This document shows positions 8,059 to 16,327 of a stretch of DNA of 51,829 bases, one piece after another. This DNA is from Xanthomarina sp035306605 (GTDB lineage Bacteria; Bacteroidota; Bacteroidia; Flavobacteriales; Flavobacteriaceae), in assembly GCA_035306605.1 (NCBI GenBank), contig DATGNR010000079.1; one strand, 5' to 3'. Position 1 is the stretch's first letter. Every line of letters begins with the position of its first letter. Made by a program: the position numbers and the translations under genes. The notes beneath the pieces are model-generated. The model saw only the letters and a list, made by a program, of their open reading frames with translations. It was not told where the DNA came from and ran no database searches.

Positions 8059-9435
8059 ATGAAAACCAAAATTACATTCTTGCTATTAGCCTTATTTTTA
8101 GGATTGGATTTTGTGTCTGCTCAAGATGATGATTCAAGCACTTTATCTATAATGTCTGAATATGCTAAATCAAAAAATTACGACGCAGCATATAAACCAT
8201 TTATGGAGATACGAAAAAGAAATCCAAACTACAGTAGAGCAATTTATGTTTATGGAGAGAGTATTCTTAATCATAAAATCGACAATTCAAATGGAGCTGA
8301 AAAAGTTGCCTATATTAATGATTTGGTAAAACTTTGGGAAGAAAGACAAGCGCACTACGCTAGTAAAACACCTCAAGGAGAGTTTGGAGCTAAATCTTGT
8401 CAATTATTATATGACAATAGAGATGTTTTAAACAAAACTGATGAAGATTTATACGCATGTTTTGATACGGTGTTTAAAGCAGATTCAGAAACTTTTACAA
8501 ACCCAAAATCACTTTATACTTATTTCTCATTAATTGTAGATTTATATGATGCAGGTAAAAAATCTGCAGGAGAATTGTTTACTAAATATGATGAAGTAGT
8601 TGAGAAGGTTGATAAAGAAGTAGGTAACTATTCAGAAAGTTTAAACAAACTTATTGAAAAACAAGATGCTGGTACCGCTTTAACAAGCAAAGAAGAAAGA
8701 TATAAAACAATGTACGAAAGCTATTTAAAAGCTTACGATCAAATTTCTGGTAGCATCAATAGTAAATTAGGTTCTAGAGCAAATTGCGAAAACTTAGTTC
8801 CACTTTATGCTAAAGATTTTGAAGCAAACAAAGGTGATGCTGTTTGGTTACAAAGAGCAGCGGGTAACATGTCAGCTAAAGAATGTACAGACGACCCTTT
8901 ATTCTTTAAATTAGTAAATGCATATCATAAACTAAGTCCGTCTGCAAACTCTGCTTACTACTTAGGAATCTTAAAAGATAAAGAAGGAAGAACTTCTGAA
9001 GCTATTAAGTTCTACGAGCAAGCTATAAGTTTAGAAGCTGATAGCTTCAAAAAAGCAAGACTTTATGAAAGAATTGGTGATAAATTAAAATCTCAAGGAA
9101 ACTACGGACAAGCTAGAGGATATTTCAGAAACGCTTTAAAGTACAACCCATCCAACGGGCGTCCACATTTAAAAATTGCGGATATGTATAGTAGAAGTGC
9201 AAATAACTGTGGAGATACAAACTTTAATAAACGTGCTGTATTCTGGTTAGCTGCTATTGAGGCTGAAAAGGCTGGTCGTGTAGACCCAACTTTAACAAGT
9301 GCTGCAGCGCAATCTGCAACAAGTTATAGAGCTAAAGCTCCTCAAAAATCTGAAATTTTTGATGCAGGAAATGCAGGTCAAAAAATCAATATTGGATGTT
9401 GGATTGGTGACAGTGTTACCGTACCAAGCTTATAA
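8059..9435 (+). CDS. Secreted TPR-repeat protein
   Basis: A 458-residue protein with a signal peptide (about 1-21, ending FVSAQ). Helical repeats fill most of it. The clearest tetratricopeptide units are near residues 295-375 (AYYLGILKDKEGRTSEAIKF and ERIGDKLKSQGNYGQARGYF, each followed by an A/L-rich helix and a P at the turn). Four or more cysteines are spread through the mature region (for example SCQLLY, ANCENL, AKECTD, NNCGD), which could form disulfides in the periplasm. The role is probably a scaffold in envelope assembly, and it lies between an outer-membrane barrel gene and lptC. Its stop codon overlaps the start of a 35-codon ORF (TAATG at 9433-9437). Confidence 0.85.
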   Translation: MKTKITFLLLALFLGLDFVSAQDDDSSTLSIMSEYAKSKNYDAAYKPFMEIRKRNPNYSRAIYVYGESILNHKIDNSNGAEKVAYINDLVKLWEERQAHYASKTPQGEFGAKSCQLLYDNRDVLNKTDEDLYACFDTVFKADSETFTNPKSLYTYFSLIVDLYDAGKKSAGELFTKYDEVVEKVDKEVGNYSESLNKLIEKQDAGTALTSKEERYKTMYESYLKAYDQISGSINSKLGSRANCENLVPLYAKDFEANKGDAVWLQRAAGNMSAKECTDDPLFFKLVNAYHKLSPSANSAYYLGILKDKEGRTSEAIKFYEQAISLEADSFKKARLYERIGDKLKSQGNYGQARGYFRNALKYNPSNGRPHLKIADMYSRSANNCGDTNFNKRAVFWLAAIEAEKAGRVDPTLTSAAAQSATSYRAKAPQKSEIFDAGNAGQKINIGCWIGDSVTVPSL

Positions 9436-9542
9436 TGATTAAAACCTTTTTAAATAAAAGTAATTACATAGTCACAGCTCTAGCTGTGACTATGTTTTTT
9501 TTATATGGTTCAAGCTTATTTTCATATTATGGTCATATATAA
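9435..9542 (+). CDS. Possible 35-aa membrane peptide, or remnant of the lptC leader
   Basis: An open frame starts in a TAATG overlap with the TPR stop codon. It encodes MIKTFLNKSNYIVTAL, then a hydrophobic stretch (VTMFFLYGSSLFSYYG), then stops. Flavobacterial LptC proteins often start with a similar hydrophobic leader, so this could be the old lptC start made separate by a frameshift or insertion. It could also be a genuine coupled small protein, or chance. The same bases form the strong hairpin at 9466-9495, which argues against it being coding. Weak call. Confidence 0.25.
   Translation: MIKTFLNKSNYIVTALAVTMFFLYGSSLFSYYGHI
9466..9502 (+). terminator. Intrinsic terminator after the TPR gene
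   Basis: A 14-bp perfect inverted repeat (ACATAGTCACAGCT at 9466-9479, AGCTGTGACTATGT at 9482-9495) is followed by T8 (9495-9502). It lies 31 bases after the TPR stop and just before lptC. It would lower, or end, read-through into lptC. Confidence 0.7.
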
Positions 9543-10080
9543 ATCACTTATAAACTTTTTTATATGTGGTATAATTTTAATTATGCTCACTTCATGTAAG
9601 AACAACTTTGAGGAAGTTAAAAAGATTGGTGTTTCTGAAAACGAACCTATTGGTGTTGCTGAACATATTAATTTAATATATACCGATTCAGGTAGAGTAA
9701 CGGCCAATTTAAAAAGCCCTAAAATGTTAGATTACTCTAACAGAGAATTTGTTTTTAACGAATTCCCGGAAGGCATTGACTTAGATTTGTTTGATGAGGA
9801 GAACAAGAAAAGTAATGTTATTTCAGATTACGCTATAGTTTACGATAAAACCGGAATTATAGACTTACAAGGGAATGTGGTTTTATCGTCTGCAAATAAT
9901 GACACCTTGTTTGCAGAACAACTATATTACGATCAAAAAAGAGAATGGCTTTTTACAAATAAACCTGTTACTTTTAGAACGGGTCGAGACGTAATAAATG
10001 GTAAAGGTTTCGATTCTGACGTGAAATTTAATAAGGCCCAAGTGTTAGAAATTGATGGAATCATCACACTTGACGAATAA
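9529..10080 (+). CDS. lptC: LPS export system lipoprotein LptC
   Basis: A LptC-family protein: the periplasmic partner of LptBFG that passes lipopolysaccharide to LptA. From the ATG at 9529 it has 183 residues. A lipoprotein signal (about 1-22) ends in the lipobox LTSC with C23, typical of Bacteroidota LptC, whereas the E. coli protein has a membrane anchor. The mature part carries the conserved INLIYTDSGRVTANLKSPK and SDYAIVYDKTGIIDLQGNV segments of the LptC beta-jellyroll. A frame-consistent start at 9505 would begin two bases after the T run of the terminator and add eight residues ahead of a normal signal, so 9529 is preferred. Its lpt partners are not in the window. Confidence 0.88.
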   Translation: MVIYKSLINFFICGIILIMLTSCKNNFEEVKKIGVSENEPIGVAEHINLIYTDSGRVTANLKSPKMLDYSNREFVFNEFPEGIDLDLFDEENKKSNVISDYAIVYDKTGIIDLQGNVVLSSANNDTLFAEQLYYDQKREWLFTNKPVTFRTGRDVINGKGFDSDVKFNKAQVLEIDGIITLDE

Positions 10081-10116
10081 ATCTGTATCTTTACTCACCA
10101 ATTTTAACATACCAAA

Positions 10117-10308
10117 ATGAAATTATTTAAGTTTTTTCAATACGCCTATTTAGTGTTTTCTATTGTTTTTTTCTACCAAGTGGTTTCAGTCTATATGAAG
10201 GAAGGTACTCTTGATATCGCTTCGTTATTGTTGGCTGCAGCCGCTCTTTTTATGTTCTTTTTTAGAAGGAAATTCAATAAAAAACTTGAAAATAAAGACG
10301 ACAAGTAA
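10117..10308 (+). CDS. Small two-helix membrane protein, function unknown
   Basis: A 63-residue protein with two hydrophobic helices (about 8-26 and 35-50) and a highly basic, charged tail (RRKFNKKLENK). It lies 36 bases after lptC and 3 bases before the CNNM/CBS gene, on the same strand. Short proteins of this kind are commonly found at this place in flavobacterial genomes. No function can be assigned. A near-match -7 element (TATCTTTA, 10087-10094) precedes it. Confidence 0.75.
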   Translation: MKLFKFFQYAYLVFSIVFFYQVVSVYMKEGTLDIASLLLAAAALFMFFFRRKFNKKLENKDDK

Positions 10309-10311
10309 TCC

Positions 10312-11601
10312 ATGGATTCAGACGTTATAATTATTATAGCATCCTTAATACTTTCAGCTTTTTTTTCCGGAATGGAAATTGCTTATGTGTCTTCTAATAA
10401 AATTCACATAGAAATAGAGAAAAAGCAACAAGGGCTTTTGGCTAAAGTACTAACAAAACTTACAGCAAAACCGTCTAAGTTTATTGCTACCATGCTAATT
10501 GGTAATAATATCGCCTTAGTTATTTACGGTTTTTTTATGGGGGAACTGCTTGTGGAGTGGTTTCAGACATTTTTACCATCCGATTCTAGTATGGTAAATT
10601 ATTTGTTGGTAGACTTTAGTTTGTTAACCCAAACCATTATTTCAACCTTAGTCATCTTAATTACTGCTGAATTTTTACCCAAAGTATTTTTTCAAATTTA
10701 TGCTAATTACTTGCTAAAGCTTTTAGCCGTTCCTGCCTATTTGTTTTATTTACTATTCAGTTTTTTATCAGATTTTGTTATTTGGATTTCAGACCTAGTA
10801 TTAAAGAAGTTTTTTAAAACAGAAGGAGATCAGATACAGTTAGCTTTCTCGAAAGTTGAATTGGGTAATTATATAAGTGAGCAAATGGAATCGGTAGAAG
10901 AAAGTGACGATATAGATTCTGAAATACAAATTTTTCAGAATGCCTTGGAGTTTTCCGACGTAAAAGCGAGGGAAGTCATGATTCCTAGAACCGAAATTAC
11001 CGCTGTAGACATTACAGAAAGTTCTAAAAACTTAAGTGCACTTTTCACCGAAACAGGTTTTTCAAAAATATTGGTTTATAAGGACACCATAGATGATATT
11101 CTAGGTTATGTACATTCCTTCGAGCTTTTTAAAAAGCCAAAAACATTGAAGTCTATTTTAGTTCCTGTAGAATTTGTTCCAGAAACCATGTTGATTAAAG
11201 ATATACTCAGTATTCTCATTAAGAAAAGAAAAAGTATGGCAATAGTTTTAGATGAGTATGGTGGTACATCTGGAGTTTTAACAGTTGAGGATATTGTAGA
11301 GGAACTTTTTGGCGAGATTGAAGACGAACACGACACGATGATTCTTATAGAAGAAAGGTTGGACGATGATTTGTATAAACTTTCTGCCCGTTTAGAGGTC
11401 GATTATTTGAATGAACACTTTAAACTTAATTTACCTGAAAGCGAGAATTATGAAACTCTCGGAGGGTTAATTGTTGATTTTACAGAAGAAATTCCTCAAC
11501 AAAACGAAATAGTTAAAATTGATAAATTTCAATTTAAAATTCTTGAAGTTTCCAATACAAAAATTGATTTGGTGGAACTTAAAATCCTTGAGGTCGATTA
11601 A
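10312..11601 (+). CDS. CNNM/CBS-domain membrane protein (CorC/hemolysin C family, GldE-like)
   Basis: A 429-residue protein with an N-terminal CNNM (DUF21) membrane domain of about four helices (1-165; it opens with IIIIASLILSAFFSGMEIAY), a pair of CBS domains (about 205-330, including REVMIPRTEITAVD and VLDEYGGTSGVLTVEDIVEE), and a C-terminal CorC/HlyC transporter-associated domain (about 345-429). Proteins of this type are associated with magnesium or cobalt efflux. GldE, a gliding-motility protein, is a flavobacterial paralog, but gldD is not adjacent here, so the gene is more likely the general family member. The start is 3 bases after the upstream small gene. Confidence 0.87.
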   Translation: MDSDVIIIIASLILSAFFSGMEIAYVSSNKIHIEIEKKQQGLLAKVLTKLTAKPSKFIATMLIGNNIALVIYGFFMGELLVEWFQTFLPSDSSMVNYLLVDFSLLTQTIISTLVILITAEFLPKVFFQIYANYLLKLLAVPAYLFYLLFSFLSDFVIWISDLVLKKFFKTEGDQIQLAFSKVELGNYISEQMESVEESDDIDSEIQIFQNALEFSDVKAREVMIPRTEITAVDITESSKNLSALFTETGFSKILVYKDTIDDILGYVHSFELFKKPKTLKSILVPVEFVPETMLIKDILSILIKKRKSMAIVLDEYGGTSGVLTVEDIVEELFGEIEDEHDTMILIEERLDDDLYKLSARLEVDYLNEHFKLNLPESENYETLGGLIVDFTEEIPQQNEIVKIDKFQFKILEVSNTKIDLVELKILEVD

Positions 11602-11700
11602 ATTCCTAATCTTAATATAATTAATGCGTAATTCTACTTTTATTATTAAATAGAAAATGGTATTTTCGCGCTCGATAATTTATAATCTATAGAAATAAAA

Positions 11701-13827
11701 ATGGCAGTTTTAAATAAAATTAGACAACGTGGACTTTTCTTAATCATAGTGATTGCGTTAGCGTTATTCTCTTTTGTAATTGGTGATTTGTTTAGAAATA
11801 CAGATGCACTATTAGGGAAATCTCAAAACATTGTTGCAACCATTAACGGAAAAGATATCTCGCGTGAAGACTTTATGCAAAAAGTGGAGGTTGTACAAAG
11901 ACAACTAGGTCCTAACGGTACCAGCACTCAAGCCATGAATAGAGTTTGGGAACAAGAAGTAAGACAAGCTGTTTTAGAGTCGCAATTTGAAGTTTTAGGG
12001 CTTGATATTCAAAGAGATCAAATGAGAGATTTATTGAGAACCAATTTGTCTAACAGTCCAGAATTTCAAAATGAAGTTGGAGTTTTTGATGAGAACAAAT
12101 TAAACGAATATATTGCCAATTTAAAAGAAACATCGGCTATTGCATACAAGCAATGGGTTGATTACGAAAATAGTATTGGAGTAAATGCGCTTCAAGAAAA
12201 CTATTTTAATATGGTTAAAGCTGGAATGACAGGTACTTTAGCTGAAGGGAAGTTAGAACACATCCTACAAAGCGAAACAGTGGACATTAAATATGTTCAA
12301 ATTCCTTATACATCTATTGCCGATAGTACTGTGTCTGTATCGAAGTCTGAAATTTCTTCATACATTAAAAAACATAAAAAGCAATATGAAGTTGAAGCGA
12401 CTAGAGATATTCGTTATGTAGAATTTAGAGAGGTTGCTTCTGTAGAAGATGAAAATAATATTAAACAAGGTCTAACAGATTTATTAAAAGACCAAGTTGT
12501 TTATAATGAAATTACAAAAACGAACGATACTATAAAAGGATTTGCAAGAGTAACAAATAATAAGGCTTATGTAAATTCAAATTCAGATATTAAATTTGAA
12601 GATGGTTTTAAATTTAAATCAGAATTGCCAACAACGGTTGCAGATAGTATTTTTAATTTAAATGTAGGTCAAGTTTTTGGTCCGTATAAAGATGAAAACC
12701 ATTTTAAATTAACTAAAGTAATTGAGGCTATTCAAATGCCAGATTCTGTTAAGGCAAGACATATTTTAATTCCTTTTGTTGGTGCAGCAAACAGCTTGCC
12801 AGAGGTTACTCAAACAGAAGCTGATGCTAAGAAAACAGCTGATAGCTTATTGACAGTTTTAAGAAAAGACAAATCTAAATTTGGAGAATTTGTAACAAAC
12901 TTTTCTTCTGATCAAGGAAGTGTTGAAAATGGAGGTAGCTACGACTATTTTACTTACAACACGATGATTGAGCCTTTTAGAGATTTTGTTTTCGAAAACA
13001 ATGTAGGCGATATGGATGTTGTACAAACTGTTTTTGGATTCCATATTATAGAAATTGAAGGTCAGAAAAACAAGCAACGTGCTATAAAAACAGCAACTCT
13101 AGCAAGAGTTATTGAGCCATCTGAAACAAGTGTTAACCAAGTTTTTAGAGATGCTTCTAATTTCGAGATTGCTATTGAAAAAGGTAATTTTGAGGCTGTA
13201 GCTCAAGAAAAAGATTTAAATGTACGTCCTGTAAATGGAATTAAAATTTTAGATGAAAATATCCCAGGCTTAGGAAACCAAAGGTCATTGGTGCGTTGGG
13301 CATTTGAAGATGGAACTAAAGTAGGTTCAGTTAAGCGTTTTAACTTAAACGGTGGATATGCAGTTGTTCAGATAACAGCGTCTAATGCTGAAGGATTAAT
13401 GAATACAGAACAAGCTTCAGTTACTGCTTTACCTGCAATTAGAAAGGAAAAGAAAGCTAAATTAATTAAAGATAGAATTTCTGCTACAACTTTAGAAGCT
13501 GTTGCTGCTGCTGAAGGGAAAACCGTTCAAACTGCATTAGCTATCAATATGAAAAACCCAACTATTTCAGGTGCTGGAAAAGAAGGTGTTGTTGTTGGTA
13601 CAGCTTTTGGATTAAAAGAAGGAGAAACATCGAAATTAATTGAAGGAGAAAGAGGTGTTTATATGATTCAGGTTACAAAAAGAACTCCAGTTGCAGAGTT
13701 AGATAACTACCAAGGGTTTGCAAACCAAGTTGGAACTGCCAAAGCGGGGAATGTAAATGCAAAACTTTACAATGCTTTAAAAGAAGCTTCAGAAATTGAA
13801 GATAACAGAGCAAACACTGTTCAATAA
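11701..13827 (+). CDS. PpiD/SurA-like periplasmic peptidyl-prolyl isomerase
   Basis: A 708-residue foldase anchored by one N-terminal membrane helix (GLFLIIVIALALFSFVIGDL, 11-30). A SurA_N-type chaperone domain follows, then one parvulin (PpiC) domain at about 350-455, recognisable by VKARHILIPF, FSSDQGSVENGGSYDYF and FGFHIIEIEG. A long C-terminal chaperone region follows. This is the architecture of PpiD, which helps outer-membrane proteins fold as they leave the Sec translocon. It is 99 bases after the CNNM gene with a near-consensus -7 element (TATTTTCG, 11661-11668), and is followed by a bidirectional terminator. Confidence 0.9.
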   Translation: MAVLNKIRQRGLFLIIVIALALFSFVIGDLFRNTDALLGKSQNIVATINGKDISREDFMQKVEVVQRQLGPNGTSTQAMNRVWEQEVRQAVLESQFEVLGLDIQRDQMRDLLRTNLSNSPEFQNEVGVFDENKLNEYIANLKETSAIAYKQWVDYENSIGVNALQENYFNMVKAGMTGTLAEGKLEHILQSETVDIKYVQIPYTSIADSTVSVSKSEISSYIKKHKKQYEVEATRDIRYVEFREVASVEDENNIKQGLTDLLKDQVVYNEITKTNDTIKGFARVTNNKAYVNSNSDIKFEDGFKFKSELPTTVADSIFNLNVGQVFGPYKDENHFKLTKVIEAIQMPDSVKARHILIPFVGAANSLPEVTQTEADAKKTADSLLTVLRKDKSKFGEFVTNFSSDQGSVENGGSYDYFTYNTMIEPFRDFVFENNVGDMDVVQTVFGFHIIEIEGQKNKQRAIKTATLARVIEPSETSVNQVFRDASNFEIAIEKGNFEAVAQEKDLNVRPVNGIKILDENIPGLGNQRSLVRWAFEDGTKVGSVKRFNLNGGYAVVQITASNAEGLMNTEQASVTALPAIRKEKKAKLIKDRISATTLEAVAAAEGKTVQTALAINMKNPTISGAGKEGVVVGTAFGLKEGETSKLIEGERGVYMIQVTKRTPVAELDNYQGFANQVGTAKAGNVNAKLYNALKEASEIEDNRANTVQ

Positions 13828-13850
13828 AAATTAATCTTATTATATACAAT

Positions 13851-13884
13851 AAAAAAAGCTTCACAGATTTGTGAAGCTTTTTTT
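13851..13884 (+). terminator. Bidirectional terminator between the ppiD-like gene and the GHMP kinase gene
   Basis: An 8-bp core stem, GCTTCACA (13858-13865) with TGTGAAGC (13870-13877), has a GATT loop, seven A on the left and seven T on the right. The symmetrical flanks and its place between two convergent genes mean that it can act on both strands. Confidence 0.85.
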
Positions 13885-13900
13885 ATGGATTAAGAATCGT

Positions 13901-14812
13901 TTATTTTATCATTTCAGAATAAGGAAGAATGGTGGTATATCCTTTTTGTTTGAAATACCTTTCAGGGTTATCTTCTGATGTAACAAGGATAAAATCGCCT
14001 CCCCAAGCTCCAAGACTTTTTACGGCGCCAATAAAATCAGGAAACAGTTTAACTTTAACTGGTATTTGTTGAATTATTTTAGAAACAAGTTGTTCATGGT
14101 TGTTTATAAGTTCTTGGAAGTCGCTTAAGTTAGTGCAAGATATTATTTCAGTAGTTATATTGCTAACCTCCTTAATTTCTTCTGTTTTATTTGTTTTATT
14201 TGCCTTGTAGTGAGCAATTCCTTCTCTGCTATTTTGTTTTTTGTTTAAGTGCACAAAATATAGGGCATCTTTAAACGAAGGGTTAAAATCAACTTCCTTA
14301 ACCGTTCTTTTAATGTTGTTTCCTAATTGGTAAGTTATTGGTTTGTTGAATTGTGCACAAGCAATATCATAACCAGAGCCACCAAAAGTTAGTTCTAAAA
14401 GTTTATAAGGATCTACCTTTGCCCAATTGGCTATGTTGTTTATTAGGGTAGATGAAGAGCCTAATCCCCAATCTTGAGGGAATGTTAGTTTAGTTTCAAC
14501 TAGGTGACCGGAATTTAAAATTTCAGGATTAAGTTGGTTTACTGCTTGTAGAATTTCAAATAACCGGAGTGTGTAACCATCCGTAAATTGGTTTAAACCT
14601 GAATGTAAATTCTTGATTTTGATTTCGGTTTTAAACCACAAATTATTTTTATAATCTAAGCTTCTCCAAATAACTTTAGGTTCATCTAGGGGTTTCACCT
14701 CCATGGATTGTCCGAATGAGGTTGGAACCGCTAAGGATAAAGCTCCATCAAGAACGACATATTCTCCGGTGAGCAATAATTTCCCGTTACTATAATGAGT
14801 TTTAGATGTCAT
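13901..14812 (-). CDS. GYDIA-family GHMP kinase
   Basis: A 303-residue GHMP-superfamily small-molecule kinase. N-terminal motif: SNGKLLLTGEYVVLDGALSL. The ATP-binding loop is GLGSSST (116-122). The name-giving motif GYDIA is at 147-151, where typical mevalonate kinases have other residues. The C-terminal third has the conserved GAVKSLGAWGGDFILV. It lies 47 bases downstream of HMG-CoA reductase on the same strand, so it probably phosphorylates mevalonate or phosphomevalonate in isoprenoid synthesis. The exact step cannot be told by sequence alone. Confidence 0.9.
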   Translation of the reverse strand: MTSKTHYSNGKLLLTGEYVVLDGALSLAVPTSFGQSMEVKPLDEPKVIWRSLDYKNNLWFKTEIKIKNLHSGLNQFTDGYTLRLFEILQAVNQLNPEILNSGHLVETKLTFPQDWGLGSSSTLINNIANWAKVDPYKLLELTFGGSGYDIACAQFNKPITYQLGNNIKRTVKEVDFNPSFKDALYFVHLNKKQNSREGIAHYKANKTNKTEEIKEVSNITTEIISCTNLSDFQELINNHEQLVSKIIQQIPVKVKLFPDFIGAVKSLGAWGGDFILVTSEDNPERYFKQKGYTTILPYSEMIK

Positions 14813-14859
14813 ATTTTAACTTGAAGTTTTTTGGAAAGAATTGATTTGGTATTAAGAAG

Positions 14860-16179
14860 TTATTTTAGCCTTAACTTGTTTAATTCCTCTACAACAGCGC
14901 TATGTGAGGCGGTATGTTTTTTAAAATGTTCAATTAGGATTGTTTTTTCCTCGTTTGTAGCTTCAAATTGATTTAAGATATTTAATAGATGCATTTTCAT
15001 ATGACCTTCCTGAATTCCTGTTGTTGTTAAGGATCGTAGGGCGCCAAAGTTTTGAGCCAAACCGGCTACGGCTACTATTTGCATAAGTTCTTTGGCGCTT
15101 GGTTTGTGTAAAAGCTCCAAGGCCAACTTAACTAAAGGATGTAAACTTGTTAAGCCTCCCACAGTTCCAAGTGCTAACGGAATTTCAATCCAAAATTTAA
15201 ATATGCCATCTTCAATTTTTGCATGGGTGAGGCTGCTGTATTTACCGTTTCTTGATGCATAAGCATGGACACCTGCTTCCACGGCTCTAAAATCATTACC
15301 CGTAGCAAGAACAACGGCATCAATTCCGTTCATGATTCCTTTATTATGTGTAACTGCTCTAAAGGGTTCTACTTCTGCAATTCTAACCGCTTGTATAAAT
15401 TTATTGGCAAACTCTTCAGGGTTAATGGAGGGGTTCTCAGTTAAGTCTTTTACTGGACAGCTTACTTCAGCTCGTACTAAACAGTCTGGAACATAATTGG
15501 AAAGTATGCTCATGATTACTTCAATATTCTTTTCTTCCTCAGAAAAACCCTCATATTTTAGTGCTTCTTCTCGGAAAGTTTTAGCAAACTGTTCCAAGCA
15601 GGAGTTAATAAAGTTAGCTCCCATGGCATCCAGAGTTTCAAAAGTAGCATGCAACTGAAAATAACCTTCAATGCTTTCGGTTTTATCTCGTAACTCAATA
15701 TCTAAAATCCCTCCGCCACGCTTCTCCATGTTTTTAGTAATAGGTTTACTGGCTTCAAAAAGTTTTGGTTTAACGGTTTCAAAAAAGCTTTTTAACACTT
15801 CAAAGTCACCTTGAAACATAAAGTGTACCTGTCCGATTTTTGTAGTTGAAATTACTTCAGCCTTAAAACCTCCTCTATCCAACCAGAATTTGGCAGCTTT
15901 ACTAGCAGCGGCAACTACCGAGCTTTCCTCAATAGCCATTGGAATGGTATGCATTTTACCATTAATTAAAAAATTTGGCGCCACTCCAAAAGGCAAATAA
16001 TAATTGGTAATTGTGTTCTCTATAAACTCGTCGTGTAGCTGTTGTAGCTTGAGGTTCGAGTTCCAATATTGTTTGATAATATTTTTGGCCTCGTTGTTAT
16101 TATTGAAATAGGTGGATACGATCCAATCGATTTTATGCGATTTAGAAAGTTTGGAAAAACCAGAAATAGATTTGTTCAT
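14860..16179 (-). CDS. Hydroxymethylglutaryl-CoA reductase (class II type)
   Basis: A 439-residue enzyme making mevalonate from HMG-CoA. It shows the substrate motif ENTITNYYLPFGVAPNF (from E54), PMAIEESSVVAAAS (80-93), the DAMGAN signature (184-189), the catalytic lysine region VTHNKGIMNGIDAV and the NAD(P)-site glycine motif LGTVGG. Length and motifs match bacterial class II reductases. The reading frame is open up to an ATG at 16233, but a perfect -7 element lies between that ATG and 16179 (16198-16205), and homologs begin near MNKSISGF, so 16179 is chosen. It is transcribed with the GYDIA kinase downstream and divergently from the dpp gene. Confidence 0.92.
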   Translation of the reverse strand: MNKSISGFSKLSKSHKIDWIVSTYFNNNNEAKNIIKQYWNSNLKLQQLHDEFIENTITNYYLPFGVAPNFLINGKMHTIPMAIEESSVVAAASKAAKFWLDRGGFKAEVISTTKIGQVHFMFQGDFEVLKSFFETVKPKLFEASKPITKNMEKRGGGILDIELRDKTESIEGYFQLHATFETLDAMGANFINSCLEQFAKTFREEALKYEGFSEEEKNIEVIMSILSNYVPDCLVRAEVSCPVKDLTENPSINPEEFANKFIQAVRIAEVEPFRAVTHNKGIMNGIDAVVLATGNDFRAVEAGVHAYASRNGKYSSLTHAKIEDGIFKFWIEIPLALGTVGGLTSLHPLVKLALELLHKPSAKELMQIVAVAGLAQNFGALRSLTTTGIQEGHMKMHLLNILNQFEATNEEKTILIEHFKKHTASHSAVVEELNKLRLK

Positions 16180-16197
16180 GAAATTAGTATTGAAACA

Positions 16198-16205
16198 CAA
16201 AGATA
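16198..16205 (-). promoter_or_regulatory. -7 element of the HMG-CoA reductase operon
   Basis: On the minus strand the sequence is TATCTTTG, an exact TAnnTTTG match, 18 bases upstream of the ATG at 16179. A TTG lies about 25 bases further upstream (16231-16233), slightly beyond the usual spacing. The element fixes the probable start codon. Confidence 0.6.
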
Positions 16206-16327
16206 CTGTTCTCGAAATTATTTTTGAAGGCAATGTATTTTAAAAGCTTATTTTACTGTTAATATTTGGGGTTTTTCGCGTAATTTTTAGTAAACTTGAC
16301 AATATTTTTTTTCAAAAAACTATTTTA

